Under the pieces are notes generated by a model, which was given only the letters and a program-made list of their open reading frames with translations, had not been told where the DNA came from and ran no database searches. Made by a program: the position numbers and the translations under genes. Below, piece by piece: positions 42,801-50,224 of a stretch of 64,000 nt of DNA. The stretch comes from Segatella hominis (GTDB taxonomy: Bacteria > Bacteroidota > Bacteroidia > Bacteroidales > Bacteroidaceae), in NCBI RefSeq assembly GCF_019249725.2, contig NZ_CP137559.1, forward strand, positions 3,227,001 to 3,291,000, written 5' to 3'. Numbering within the stretch: the first letter of the stretch is position 1; each line of letters starts with the position of its first letter.

Positions 42801-43092
42801 CAACACTTACTTCCAGGGATTGAAGTCAACTCTTTGGGAGCCATACGTATATGATGGTAGTTATATTAAAATGCGTGAATTGTCTTTGACATATAATATG
42901 CCTAAGACTCTTTTGAACCAATTACATATCGGTTTGCAATCCGCAAGTATCGCATTTGTTGCTACAGATCCATTCTTGCTTTATAGCAAAGTGAAGAACG
43001 TAGATCCATCTGAAACAGATGGTACTTTGTTTGAACAAGGTCAGGCTGTTTCTACTCGTTCATGGGGCTTCACTGTAAACTTAACTTTCTAA
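39832..43092 (+). CDS. SusC/RagA family TonB-dependent transporter (susC2)
   Basis: The 1086-residue protein has the same signal peptide as SusC1, then a different mature sequence: a carboxypeptidase-regulatory-like domain (about 24-100), a plug domain with IYVVDGVITEAAAVNMNDV and ATALYGVRGGNGAVIITT, and a long barrel ending FTVNLTF. Its plug has VTAQGLKRQKRSLGYATQ, characteristic of one SusC subfamily often paired with SusD-like_2 proteins. No promoter is visible upstream in the present orientation, so it is predicted OFF. Confidence 0.95.
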   Translation: MEKRLMTVAAAIAVSTSMAFAQTSISGTVVSNDDEEPIIGASIRIDGTKTGTVTDINGNFSLIVPNKNSSLVISYLGMKTVTVKAVNGMKVVLLSDSKNLDDVVVTAQGLKRQKRSLGYATQEIKSSDLTSVGQQGLNNALAGKVAGARFVGGSGAKFDEGKIVLRGTTSLSSDNGTAAGAAAGSSPIYVVDGVITEAAAVNMNDVASVNVLKGPAATALYGVRGGNGAVIITTNNAKEGEAHQQINISNTLTWTTAYSHAKLQKEYGGGAYGADGELDVYHWKEGDPESYKQLDGKKYYDYADDCSWGPRFDSNIKYLPAIAWDETSPYFGQEDTWTSLLDMNDLFQTGVADNTNVSFERSGKDFSSRISLSNMNINGVNPNSGAIRRYANIKTAFTPLKNLRVSFDYKYTYKKNHNAATEGYGTESNNPYSDLLQWGQTNVNLKQYKNYTRPDGSFRTWNIKDYNDFTPAFHDSPYAVYNEINNTNTREFHVLAGDIEYSLPYNIKVGFKTTANLYNFYQLYNRAGLTGQTDIHKQWQRKSYDVYNQGRITWDDKFVNDRLSAQAAIFIENRNYHYEGMDVFTRDGLLLPGLFRTTNSYGLSGGDDASTDATTNEVGDYDKAYTRREKAQSLFGTVTLGWDDTYFVDASLRNDWNSTLPTDNNSYLYGGLSVAAVASNWFKQAKWLDYWKLRASFAQVGSALTPYRLSTVYNFGYRYGSTASMYGNPQLIDKNIKPTITTSYEIGTEFSVLGNRLWGDINYYSRDTKNQIISTTVGPASGYSSRLMNAGLIRNRGYEISLGGKPIKTKNYEWTIEANIAHNENKLVELAPGMTRYTLDGMSFYSYLYSYAEVGKPMGALYVTRSWQTNENGDIILKKNKAGNLMPQIDKTTEKYIGNMQPKLTGGFSTAVRVYDFTLRASCDFRVGGKFASVTNMWLEGSGLGSTTAGTNDRGGEIRGDISENGGVRVDGVVANEDGTYSPATTYVEANTYFQGLKSTLWEPYVYDGSYIKMRELSLTYNMPKTLLNQLHIGLQSASIAFVATDPFLLYSKVKNVDPSETDGTLFEQGQAVSTRSWGFTVNLTF

Positions 43093-43111
43093 TCGTATAA
43101 AGGATAAATAT

Positions 43112-44626
43112 ATGAAATCAATTATATTAAAGACTGCTCTTGCTTTTGTTGCTGGAGCTTCATTAGTAAGTTGTGGCGACTTTGGGGATATCAATGATAA
43201 TCCTAATAAGCCAACATCTGCATATACAAGTTATTTATTTTCTAATGTAACCCGTCATACTCCATATATTTGGAATGACGAGCGCTATTCTAGTAATAGA
43301 AGTGATACCTATTACAACCCAGTATATCTGATTTATCCACAATATATTGCAGAGCGTCAGAATGTTCAGTATGGTACAATGAACCTCTTTACAGGTAGTA
43401 CAATTGACACGTACCGTTACGTACTGAAAAATTTAAAGAACATCATTGATATGAACACCAATGATGCCACAAAGAATGAAGTTTGCGTATCTTCTTTTGG
43501 TAGCAATGCCAATCAGATTGGAGTAGCTCGTACCTTGATGGGGTATTTCTATCTCCACATGACAGATATATTTGGTATGATTCCATATTCAGAGGCATTG
43601 CAAGGTGAGGCTAACTTGACACCTAAGTTGGATACACAAGAGGAAATCTACAAAGGCGTAATTGCAGATATGAAAGAAGCATACGACCAGATGGATGCCT
43701 CAAGTAATCTGAACGCTACATACGATAAGATTTATGGTGGAAATATTGCAAAGTGGAAGAAAATGAACGCTACAGTTCGTATGCTTGCAGCCATCAAGTT
43801 GTCGGATGTTGATCCTACAAATGGTAAGCAATGGTTTGTTGAGGCTTATAATGATGGTGCCATCGAAGATAACGCGGACAATTTTGTATATAAGTATTAT
43901 GCCAATACCGACAATGAGAATCCATTATATACAAACATTGTCACAGGTGCTCGTAAAGACTTTGCTCCAAATAAGGCTTTTGTTGATTCTTTGAATGTTG
44001 TAAATGACCCACGTCGTGCGGTATATTTCACAAAAAATGCCAATGGTGAATACAAAGGAATTCCTTTAGGAATCAAACAGGCAGATGTCTCTAATTACAA
44101 CAAGGACAATTCAGACTTTGCTCCTGCCATGCAGGCACAGGATGCGCCATTGACTATGTATTCTGCAGCGCGAGTTCTTTTAGTCGAGGCAGAAGCTGCA
44201 GTAAGAGGTTGGATTAGTGCTGATGCAAAGAATTTATATGAAAAGGCTGTTGCTGCTTCATTTACAGCCAAAGGTCTTACTTACACTGATGATGTTCTTC
44301 AGAACTACTTGGCACAAGATGGTGTTAAATTCCAGGGTACAGACGAAAACAAAATTATGCTGATTGCTAAACAGCGTTGGATCAACGGCTATTTCGAAGA
44401 TGGTGTAGAGGCTTGGTCTGATTGGCGTCGTCTTGACTTCCCTGTTATTGTAACTGGTTCTTATTCCAAAGAACTTAACATCAATCATGTTCCTTATCGT
44501 ATGCCTTACGGTTCTTCGGACCGTAGTGCAACTCCTGCACAGTACGAAGCTGCTGATAAGATTCAAGGTGCAGACAGCCCAGATACCAGAGTATGGTGGG
44601 ATGTCAAAGACAATAGAGAAGAGTAA
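43112..44626 (+). CDS. SusD-like (SusD/RagB-like_2) outer membrane lipoprotein (susD2)
   Basis: The 504-residue protein has a lipoprotein signal ending ASLVSC (Cys 22), then GDFGDINDNPNKPTS, a typical start of the SusD-like_2 group. GVARTLMGYFYLHMTDIFGMIPYSEAL and the C-terminal QRWINGYFEDGVEAWSDWRR are conserved in this group. It follows susC2 by 19 bp and is the last gene before a strong terminator, so this locus consists only of the transporter pair. Confidence 0.92.
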   Translation: MKSIILKTALAFVAGASLVSCGDFGDINDNPNKPTSAYTSYLFSNVTRHTPYIWNDERYSSNRSDTYYNPVYLIYPQYIAERQNVQYGTMNLFTGSTIDTYRYVLKNLKNIIDMNTNDATKNEVCVSSFGSNANQIGVARTLMGYFYLHMTDIFGMIPYSEALQGEANLTPKLDTQEEIYKGVIADMKEAYDQMDASSNLNATYDKIYGGNIAKWKKMNATVRMLAAIKLSDVDPTNGKQWFVEAYNDGAIEDNADNFVYKYYANTDNENPLYTNIVTGARKDFAPNKAFVDSLNVVNDPRRAVYFTKNANGEYKGIPLGIKQADVSNYNKDNSDFAPAMQAQDAPLTMYSAARVLLVEAEAAVRGWISADAKNLYEKAVAASFTAKGLTYTDDVLQNYLAQDGVKFQGTDENKIMLIAKQRWINGYFEDGVEAWSDWRRLDFPVIVTGSYSKELNINHVPYRMPYGSSDRSATPAQYEAADKIQGADSPDTRVWWDVKDNREE

Positions 44627-44668
44627 TTTTATCCAGAGGAAAAGTTTTTAAATCACATATATTAATTA

Positions 44669-44716
44669 AGGTGTATCCTTCTTGCTCCTCATCGAGCATT
44701 CAGGATACACCTTTTT
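44669..44716 (+). terminator. GGTGTATCC-type terminator after susD2
   Basis: AAGGTGTATCC (44669-44679) and GGATACACCTT (44704-44714) with a T-run. The outer stem equals that of the terminators in the 24-28 kb island; the loop differs. Confidence 0.9.
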
Positions 44717-44825
44717 TCTTTTCTCCTTTCTTCATCATGACTTTTTTCTAGAAAAGTTACACTTTGTCCGACATTTTATTATAAATATACGGATTTTTAT
44801 GCGTTTTTGCTTACGAAAAACAAAA

Positions 44826-44859
44826 GAAAGCGGCAGTTTTGTCAAAAACTGCCGCTTTC
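44826..44859 (-). terminator. Terminator after the second AAA/DUF4143 ATPase
   Basis: GAAAGCGGCAGTTT (44826-44839) and AAACTGCCGCTTTC (44846-44859): perfect stem; the minus strand continues TTTTGTTTTTCG. Confidence 0.88.
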
Positions 44860-44868
44860 TCTGAAATA

Positions 44869-46188
44869 CTAACTTTCTGTCTTTAATTCTTTGTCTAGAA
44901 CAAAGAGCATATAGAGGGGGATGTTGATGGTTTTCGAACTGTTGTTTCTCTCGTATGGCAAGAGACTGGTGCGAACCGACCATTTGGGGGAATATTTTTC
45001 CCGATATAGTTTCAAACTTTTGGCATTCATGGTTACTCCTGCCTTTGCTTCTAGTGGATATACATCTAAACCATCAGAAATAAGGAAGTCGACCTCTGCA
45101 GTGGCTGAGGAAGACCAATAATAATTGGTTTCCAGAGTTTCTGCAAAGTTCTGAAGTTCCTGACAGACATACTGTTCTGTCAGCGCTCCCTTAAACTCTT
45201 CGAAGATTCTGCTTCCTTCTAATATTACTTTCGGCGAAATCTTGCTCATTGCCCTCAACAGACCTACATCCAGTAAGAATACCTTAAACGATTTGAGTTC
45301 TGCATAGGCTGAAATCGGGATGTCGGGCTTGCTGACATTGTTGGTTCTGATGATTTCACCTGCATCAGAGAGCCACATGATGGCATCCTCATATTCCCGT
45401 GCTCTGGCTCCCTCTCTCACCAGTCCATAGACAAACTTCTTGTTTTCCTTCGCCAGTTGCGAAGGGATGCTGTTCCATACATAACGGATTTTCTCGACCA
45501 TATTCTTTGGCGCATGCTTGGAGAAGTCTTTCTGGTAGGCTGCTATCAGTTCCTGCTGGATGCGGTTCACCTTGTTGTAGTCTTTGCTGTCCAGCCACTC
45601 TGTAACAACAGCTGGCATACCTCCTATTATCATGTATTTTTTCAGATAATCTGTAAGGCGAGCCTCGAATGCCCCCAGGTTTCTGTTTCCTTTATCGATA
45701 TAGTCTACCAGCATGTTCTCTTCGTTTGCTATCAGGAACTCTTTAAAGGACATGGGATATAGATGCAGGAAATCAGTCTTTCCTACAGGGAAGGATGTGC
45801 CTTCGTGCAGGGCTATGCCTAGCAATGAGCCTGCGCAGCAGATAGCATACCCTGGTGCTTCTTCGCAGAAATACTTCAAAGAGGTGAGTGCTCTTGGCAT
45901 TTCCTGTACTTCATCGAAGATAATAAGCGTTTCCTCGGGTATTATCATCTTACCATTATAGATGGAGAGCTGTTCTATAATGCGTTGTGGCGATAAGTCG
46001 CCGGCAAATATCTCTTCGAGTACATCACTCTGTTCGAAGTTGATGTAACATACGTCTTTGAAGTACTTGCGCCCAAATTCTTTCAGTAGCCAAGTCTTGC
46101 CAACCTGTCTTGCACCTTCCAATATCAGTGGCTTCCTACCGTGACTGTTTTTCCATTTTAACAATTGGGATATAAGGAGTCTTTTCAT
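44869..46188 (-). CDS. AAA ATPase with DUF4143 domain, second in the window
   Basis: The 439-residue protein has Walker A GARQVGKT (25-32), Walker B LIIFDEVQEMP, CCAGSLLG (sensor), LYPMSFKEFL and a C-terminal nuclease-like EVDFLISDGLDVYPLEAKAG (D, E and K of a PD-(D/E)XK fold). It belongs to a different branch from the ATPase at 28317. I chose ATG 46188 over 46212 because the -7 element TATCTTTG (46210-46217) overlaps the longer start. Cellular role unknown. Three iterons lie directly upstream of its promoter. Confidence 0.9.
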   Translation of the reverse strand: MKRLLISQLLKWKNSHGRKPLILEGARQVGKTWLLKEFGRKYFKDVCYINFEQSDVLEEIFAGDLSPQRIIEQLSIYNGKMIIPEETLIIFDEVQEMPRALTSLKYFCEEAPGYAICCAGSLLGIALHEGTSFPVGKTDFLHLYPMSFKEFLIANEENMLVDYIDKGNRNLGAFEARLTDYLKKYMIIGGMPAVVTEWLDSKDYNKVNRIQQELIAAYQKDFSKHAPKNMVEKIRYVWNSIPSQLAKENKKFVYGLVREGARAREYEDAIMWLSDAGEIIRTNNVSKPDIPISAYAELKSFKVFLLDVGLLRAMSKISPKVILEGSRIFEEFKGALTEQYVCQELQNFAETLETNYYWSSSATAEVDFLISDGLDVYPLEAKAGVTMNAKSLKLYREKYSPKWSVRTSLLPYERNNSSKTINIPLYMLFVLDKELKTES

Positions 46189-46209
46189 ACGTCTAAAATT
46201 AAGTTTTGG

Positions 46210-46240
46210 CAAAGATACTAATAAACAGTGAATTACGCAA
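46210..46240 (-). promoter_or_regulatory. Promoter of the second ATPase
   Basis: Minus strand CTTG (46237-46240), 19 bp, TATCTTTG (46210-46217). The start codon is about 22 bases below the -7 element. Confidence 0.75.
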
Positions 46241-46246
46241 GAAAAA

Positions 46247-46334
46247 TCACATTTTCCTAAGGACTTTTAAGTATATCTATCACATTTTTCTAAGGACTTT
46301 TCTGTTAAATCATCACATTTTCCTAAGGACTCTT
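46247..46334. repeat. Three 22-bp iterons with an exact 33-bp period
   Basis: TCACATTTTCCTAAGGACTT begins at 46247, 46280 and 46313 (one or two changes each). The 33-bp period is about three helical turns, so copies face the same side of DNA. They sit just upstream of the ATPase promoter. A single copy occurs at 38519-38539. Confidence 0.85.
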
Positions 46335-46353
46335 AGGGGCTTAAATCGAGAAT

Positions 46354-46392
46354 TCTGTCGTAATCTCAGAAAAAAAGCAAGATTACGACAGA
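46354..46392. repeat. 13-bp perfect inverted repeat
   Basis: TCTGTCGTAATCT (46354-46366) and AGATTACGACAGA (46380-46392), 13-base loop, in the gene-free gap between the ATPase and the GH35-like gene. Function unknown. Confidence 0.7.
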
Positions 46393-46460
46393 TTTTCATG
46401 ATTTTTCTCTTTAAAAGATTAATTATCTTGTTTCGTCTTTACTAATCTGTGGATGGATTA

Positions 46461-46520
46461 GAAATCAGAAACGCTTACGGCTGTGATAGGCACGATGCGG
46501 AAGTTGTCCAGTGCAGATTC
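46461..46520 (-). pseudogene. 3' remnant of a secreted or glycan-binding protein gene
   Basis: The minus strand reads ESALDNFRIVPITAVSVSDF then stop, with an upstream in-frame stop two codons before. LDNFRI is typical of the end of jelly-roll carbohydrate-binding modules in Bacteroidota enzymes. The rest of the gene is absent. Confidence 0.4.
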
Positions 46521-46545
46521 CCTTTATACCTTATTATATATATAT

Positions 46546-48192
46546 TTAGTATTCGTATAGCTTGATGTGGAGTATTTTATTGTCTCCACATGAGATGCGG
46601 GCATGGCGCCCCTGGTGGTCCTGATCACCATTATCACGACGGATAAACTGTAATTTGCCGTTTTTGTCTACTTCAACCTGGTCTACATATCCGATACCGA
46701 TACGTTTACCTTTGAAAGTTGTGGCTTGTTTCTTTGTTTCGGTTCCACCGTTGTCTACAAATCCGTCCTCACCGAGTTTCTTTTCTTCAGCTTGCGCTTT
46801 TTCAGTCTTGCTTTGGAAGACTACGACGATTCCATTACCTGCTATGATGTATTCGTTCTTGGCTAGTTTCACAATCAAGCCACCGCCTTCAGGCCATTTA
46901 CTTCCATCTGTAGCGCGAGGATCCCATGGTAGCGTGAAGAAATGACGGCAGGTCATGGTGATATCTCCATCTTCGATGATTCGCTCTTTATCTTTCTGAT
47001 CGAAGAGTAATCCCCAGTTTTTTCCCTTTCCCTGATGCTGAAGCAGGATAGGAGAGAGTTGGTCGATAACCTTATATGAACGTCTGAGACTGTTCTTCAC
47101 CTTGTTGTTAGCTTCATCGAGAGCAAACGGACTGAAACTGATGGCATCTGTTTCGCCGAAGGTATAATATGCCTTTACGCCGCTATTGATATCGCATTTC
47201 ACTTCTGGAGTGAAGAAAGGATTGTCGGCACGCTTGTATTTCTCTACCCATCCCTTGTAACCGGTATCATAGATATCTGGTGCAAAGATGTCGATACTTG
47301 GTGCACCGCATTTCCAGATATCAATCAGATGGGCAAGTGGTCCGGCAGAAGGATATTCGCCTGGTTTTCTGCCACGGCTGTTCATTGCTGCATTTACATA
47401 CATCGGAATATTGTAGATGGCTTTGCCTGCTGAGGCTAGCTGCTCTACATACTTGGCATAATAATATGCTTGGAATTTCTCGTCAGCATAACGGTCTGTT
47501 CCGAAAACTTCTGCCCATGTACCTTTCTTCTTGAGCTTGAGTGCCTTGAACAATGGGGCAGGAACTGCCTGTCTGTAAGCTTTTTCGGCAAGAGGAGAAT
47601 GGTCGCGGGCTGATTCGAGCATGCCGATTTCGTTTTCTACCTGCATCATGATAACGGTATTCTCCTGACTGTCTACTGCTTTGATGTGCTTCATCAGTTC
47701 GCAGAATGCTCGCTTGTCTGCTTGAAGCAGGTTATCGCTGAAGGCTGTGCATATCTCTAATGGCTTGCTGTTCTCTGTGAGTGAACGAGGGAAACGCTTG
47801 GTGTTTTCCTTTACCCATAGTGGAGCATAGCAGCTCATGGAATTCTTCCAGGCACCAAACCATAGGAAGACAATCTTCAAGTCATGCTTACGGGCAGTTG
47901 TGATGACGCTGTCTACGAGTGCAAAATCATATTTGCCCTCATTAGGTTCTACAAATTCCCAATATGCAGGAACGAAGACAGAGTTGACTCCGCTATTCTT
48001 CATCTGTTTCAATGCTTTCCTGATGTCGGCAGGACTCGTTGCGGCAGAGTTGCTCAACTCACCAGCCAGGAGAAGCATCGGCTTGTCATTGACAACAAGC
48101 TGGGTTGCAGAGCCTTGCTTCTGCAGTTTCACTCCAGCTTGTATATTGATGCAGCATAATAATGCTAGAAAAGATAATACGATCTTATTCAT
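46546..48192 (-). CDS. GH35-like beta-galactosidase family protein with DUF5597 domain
   Basis: The 548-residue protein has a signal peptide (MNKIVLSFLALLCCINIQA) and a TIM barrel with the GH35-type NE pair at E188 (QVENEIG) and a candidate nucleophile E330 (FFTPEVKCD). The C-terminal part (about 385-548) matches the DUF5597-type extension. Relatives are common next to xylan genes and probably remove galactosyl or arabinosyl decorations; exact specificity is unknown. Its ATG overlaps the stop of the GH67 gene by 8 bp, so the two are co-translated. Confidence 0.85.
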   Translation of the reverse strand: MNKIVLSFLALLCCINIQAGVKLQKQGSATQLVVNDKPMLLLAGELSNSAATSPADIRKALKQMKNSGVNSVFVPAYWEFVEPNEGKYDFALVDSVITTARKHDLKIVFLWFGAWKNSMSCYAPLWVKENTKRFPRSLTENSKPLEICTAFSDNLLQADKRAFCELMKHIKAVDSQENTVIMMQVENEIGMLESARDHSPLAEKAYRQAVPAPLFKALKLKKKGTWAEVFGTDRYADEKFQAYYYAKYVEQLASAGKAIYNIPMYVNAAMNSRGRKPGEYPSAGPLAHLIDIWKCGAPSIDIFAPDIYDTGYKGWVEKYKRADNPFFTPEVKCDINSGVKAYYTFGETDAISFSPFALDEANNKVKNSLRRSYKVIDQLSPILLQHQGKGKNWGLLFDQKDKERIIEDGDITMTCRHFFTLPWDPRATDGSKWPEGGGLIVKLAKNEYIIAGNGIVVVFQSKTEKAQAEEKKLGEDGFVDNGGTETKKQATTFKGKRIGIGYVDQVEVDKNGKLQFIRRDNGDQDHQGRHARISCGDNKILHIKLYEY

Positions 48193-50140
48193 AAATCTTC
48201 ATTTTAGAAAAGGTTTGAAAATACTTGAGACAGGTATTGCGCCATTCCTTGGCGTTTTCCAACTGCACATTGAGCAATGAATCGGTATGCTGCCATTCCT
48301 GCTCATGACCTTTCATATACTGCTTGGCAGCAGTGTGCCAGTAATCACGGTAAACTTCTACCATTGCTACGCCCATGTTGTACTTCATGCAGAGTTCCTG
48401 CCAGAGTGTGCTGCCCGACTTCATCCTATAATTCCATGGCACATGATGGAACCAGAGGAGATATTCCTCAGGACAGGTTTGGATGTTGTCGTACTGGCTG
48501 CGATAAGGCTCCGGATACTGACCTACGGCATCAGTTCCGTCAGATGAACGGTTGAAACCGATTCCGTTGCTATCTGCCTGATGATAATATACTGGGCACC
48601 ATTCCAGAGGATATTCGGCCTTGAAACCATCAGGTTCTGGTCCATAGTGATGGTCGAATTTGAATATGTGGTGCAAGCCGAGTGGCATCATGTAGTTGAC
48701 ACAGGCTTCTCGTGATGTAAGCATCATCATTTCTACTGGTTTTGTGAATCTTTCATCCTTACATTCGTAGGTCTGTATCAGCCATTCGTGGGCGATTTCT
48801 TCCGATGAAATCGATGGATTCCATGCCAAACGTCCAAAGGCATACCAGTTGGCTTGAGAGAAAGGATGACCGCACCAATTGGCATTGTCTCCTATATTAG
48901 AAACGCCTGCAATACCCTTTAACTTGTCTGGACTGACAAAGCGGAAGAACTCCTTCCACATAGGTGCCAGGTAAACAAGATGCTTGGACTGCCCGAGATA
49001 TTCCTGGGTAATCTGCAACTCCGCAATCTGAGGAGTTTGGTGGATATTGTCGAAGATGGGTGCGTATGGTTCACGAGGTTGAAAGTCAAGCGGACCATTT
49101 TTTGATTGCAGGATGACGTTGTCGCGAAATTTTCCATCTTGATATTTAAATTCGCTTACAGCTTGTTTTACTCTGTCTTCTCCCTTGTGATTGGCGCCAT
49201 ATACAAAACTTCTCCACATCACGATGCCACCAAATGGTTTCAGTGCATCAGCAAGCATATTGGCGCCATCGGCATGGTTTCTGTGATAGTCGCCTGGCCC
49301 TGGTTGTCCCTCAGAATTGGCTTTAACGAGAAAACCACCGAAATCAGGAATAGATGCATAGATTTCCTTGGCTTTCTTTTTCCACCACAGTTGTACTTTC
49401 ATATCTAATGGATCGGCTGTCTTCGTGTAACCAAGAGCCATCGGTGAGGCGAAGTTGATACTGAGATATACCCGAATGCCGTATGGACGGAAAATATCTG
49501 CGATAACTTTTACTTTATGAAGGTATTCCGAAGTCATCATTTGGGGCGAAGCATTCACATTGTTAAGTACTGCGCCATTGATGCCGATGGATGCATTGGA
49601 GCGGGCATAGGTGATGAGGCGGTTACGTAAGTCCTTACTGATATTCTTGAATTCACCGGCTTTATCTAATATGATTTCATCCCATTTCCAAATACTTTTT
49701 CCTGCATAGCCGCGCTCAATGCTGCCATCAAGATTATCCCAATGGTTGAGTATTCGCAAGTTTACGGCAGGTTTTTCTGTCTTGGAAAGATGAGAGAGAT
49801 TACCAGTCTCTTGTAGGCGTAGTAAATCATAGGCACCATAGAGAATACCAATGGAACTGCTGGCTATGATACTGGAATCTGTCAGCATATAGCCTTCGCC
49901 AAGGTTGAGAAGTGGGTCAACTCTGATGCTTACTTCTTTGCCCTTGTAGTATTTGGTGAGTTCGTCTTTGGCAATGGAAAGGGTTGCATCCTTGTCAGTC
50001 ATTCCTTTTACCAAACAGGTGTTGTAGCCTTGTTTGTTTAACCAAAGCATAGAGCCGTCGCTTGTTTTCTGGAAAAAATTCTGGGCATTTGTTGTTAGAG
50101 TAAACGCAAATGCAAGTGATAAAATAAGATATTTCTTCAT
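48185..50140 (-). CDS. Alpha-glucuronidase, GH67
   Basis: The 651-residue protein removes 4-O-methyl-glucuronic acid from the non-reducing end of xylo-oligosaccharides. It has a signal peptide (to about residue 19, TTNAQ) and conserved GH67 blocks: LNHWDNLDGSIERGYAG, the acid E278 in KANSEGQPGP, and the paired carboxylates D352 (NGPLDFQ) and E380 (ITQEYLGQ). Length is usual for bacterial GH67. It leads a two-gene minus-strand unit with the GH35-like protein, just below the HTCS gene. Confidence 0.95.
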   Translation of the reverse strand: MKKYLILSLAFAFTLTTNAQNFFQKTSDGSMLWLNKQGYNTCLVKGMTDKDATLSIAKDELTKYYKGKEVSIRVDPLLNLGEGYMLTDSSIIASSSIGILYGAYDLLRLQETGNLSHLSKTEKPAVNLRILNHWDNLDGSIERGYAGKSIWKWDEIILDKAGEFKNISKDLRNRLITYARSNASIGINGAVLNNVNASPQMMTSEYLHKVKVIADIFRPYGIRVYLSINFASPMALGYTKTADPLDMKVQLWWKKKAKEIYASIPDFGGFLVKANSEGQPGPGDYHRNHADGANMLADALKPFGGIVMWRSFVYGANHKGEDRVKQAVSEFKYQDGKFRDNVILQSKNGPLDFQPREPYAPIFDNIHQTPQIAELQITQEYLGQSKHLVYLAPMWKEFFRFVSPDKLKGIAGVSNIGDNANWCGHPFSQANWYAFGRLAWNPSISSEEIAHEWLIQTYECKDERFTKPVEMMMLTSREACVNYMMPLGLHHIFKFDHHYGPEPDGFKAEYPLEWCPVYYHQADSNGIGFNRSSDGTDAVGQYPEPYRSQYDNIQTCPEEYLLWFHHVPWNYRMKSGSTLWQELCMKYNMGVAMVEVYRDYWHTAAKQYMKGHEQEWQHTDSLLNVQLENAKEWRNTCLKYFQTFSKMKIYE

Positions 50141-50224
50141 ATTTGCAACTACTTAATATTGTTGAAGTTTAATAAGTTTGCTGCAAAAATACGAAAAAAT
50201 ACCTTATCTGTTATGTGTAACCGC

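Noticed and set aside
46247..46334. Three regularly spaced repeats as a CRISPR array
   Set aside because: Repeats are 22 bp with 11-bp gaps, there are only three, and no cas gene is near. They look like operator iterons.
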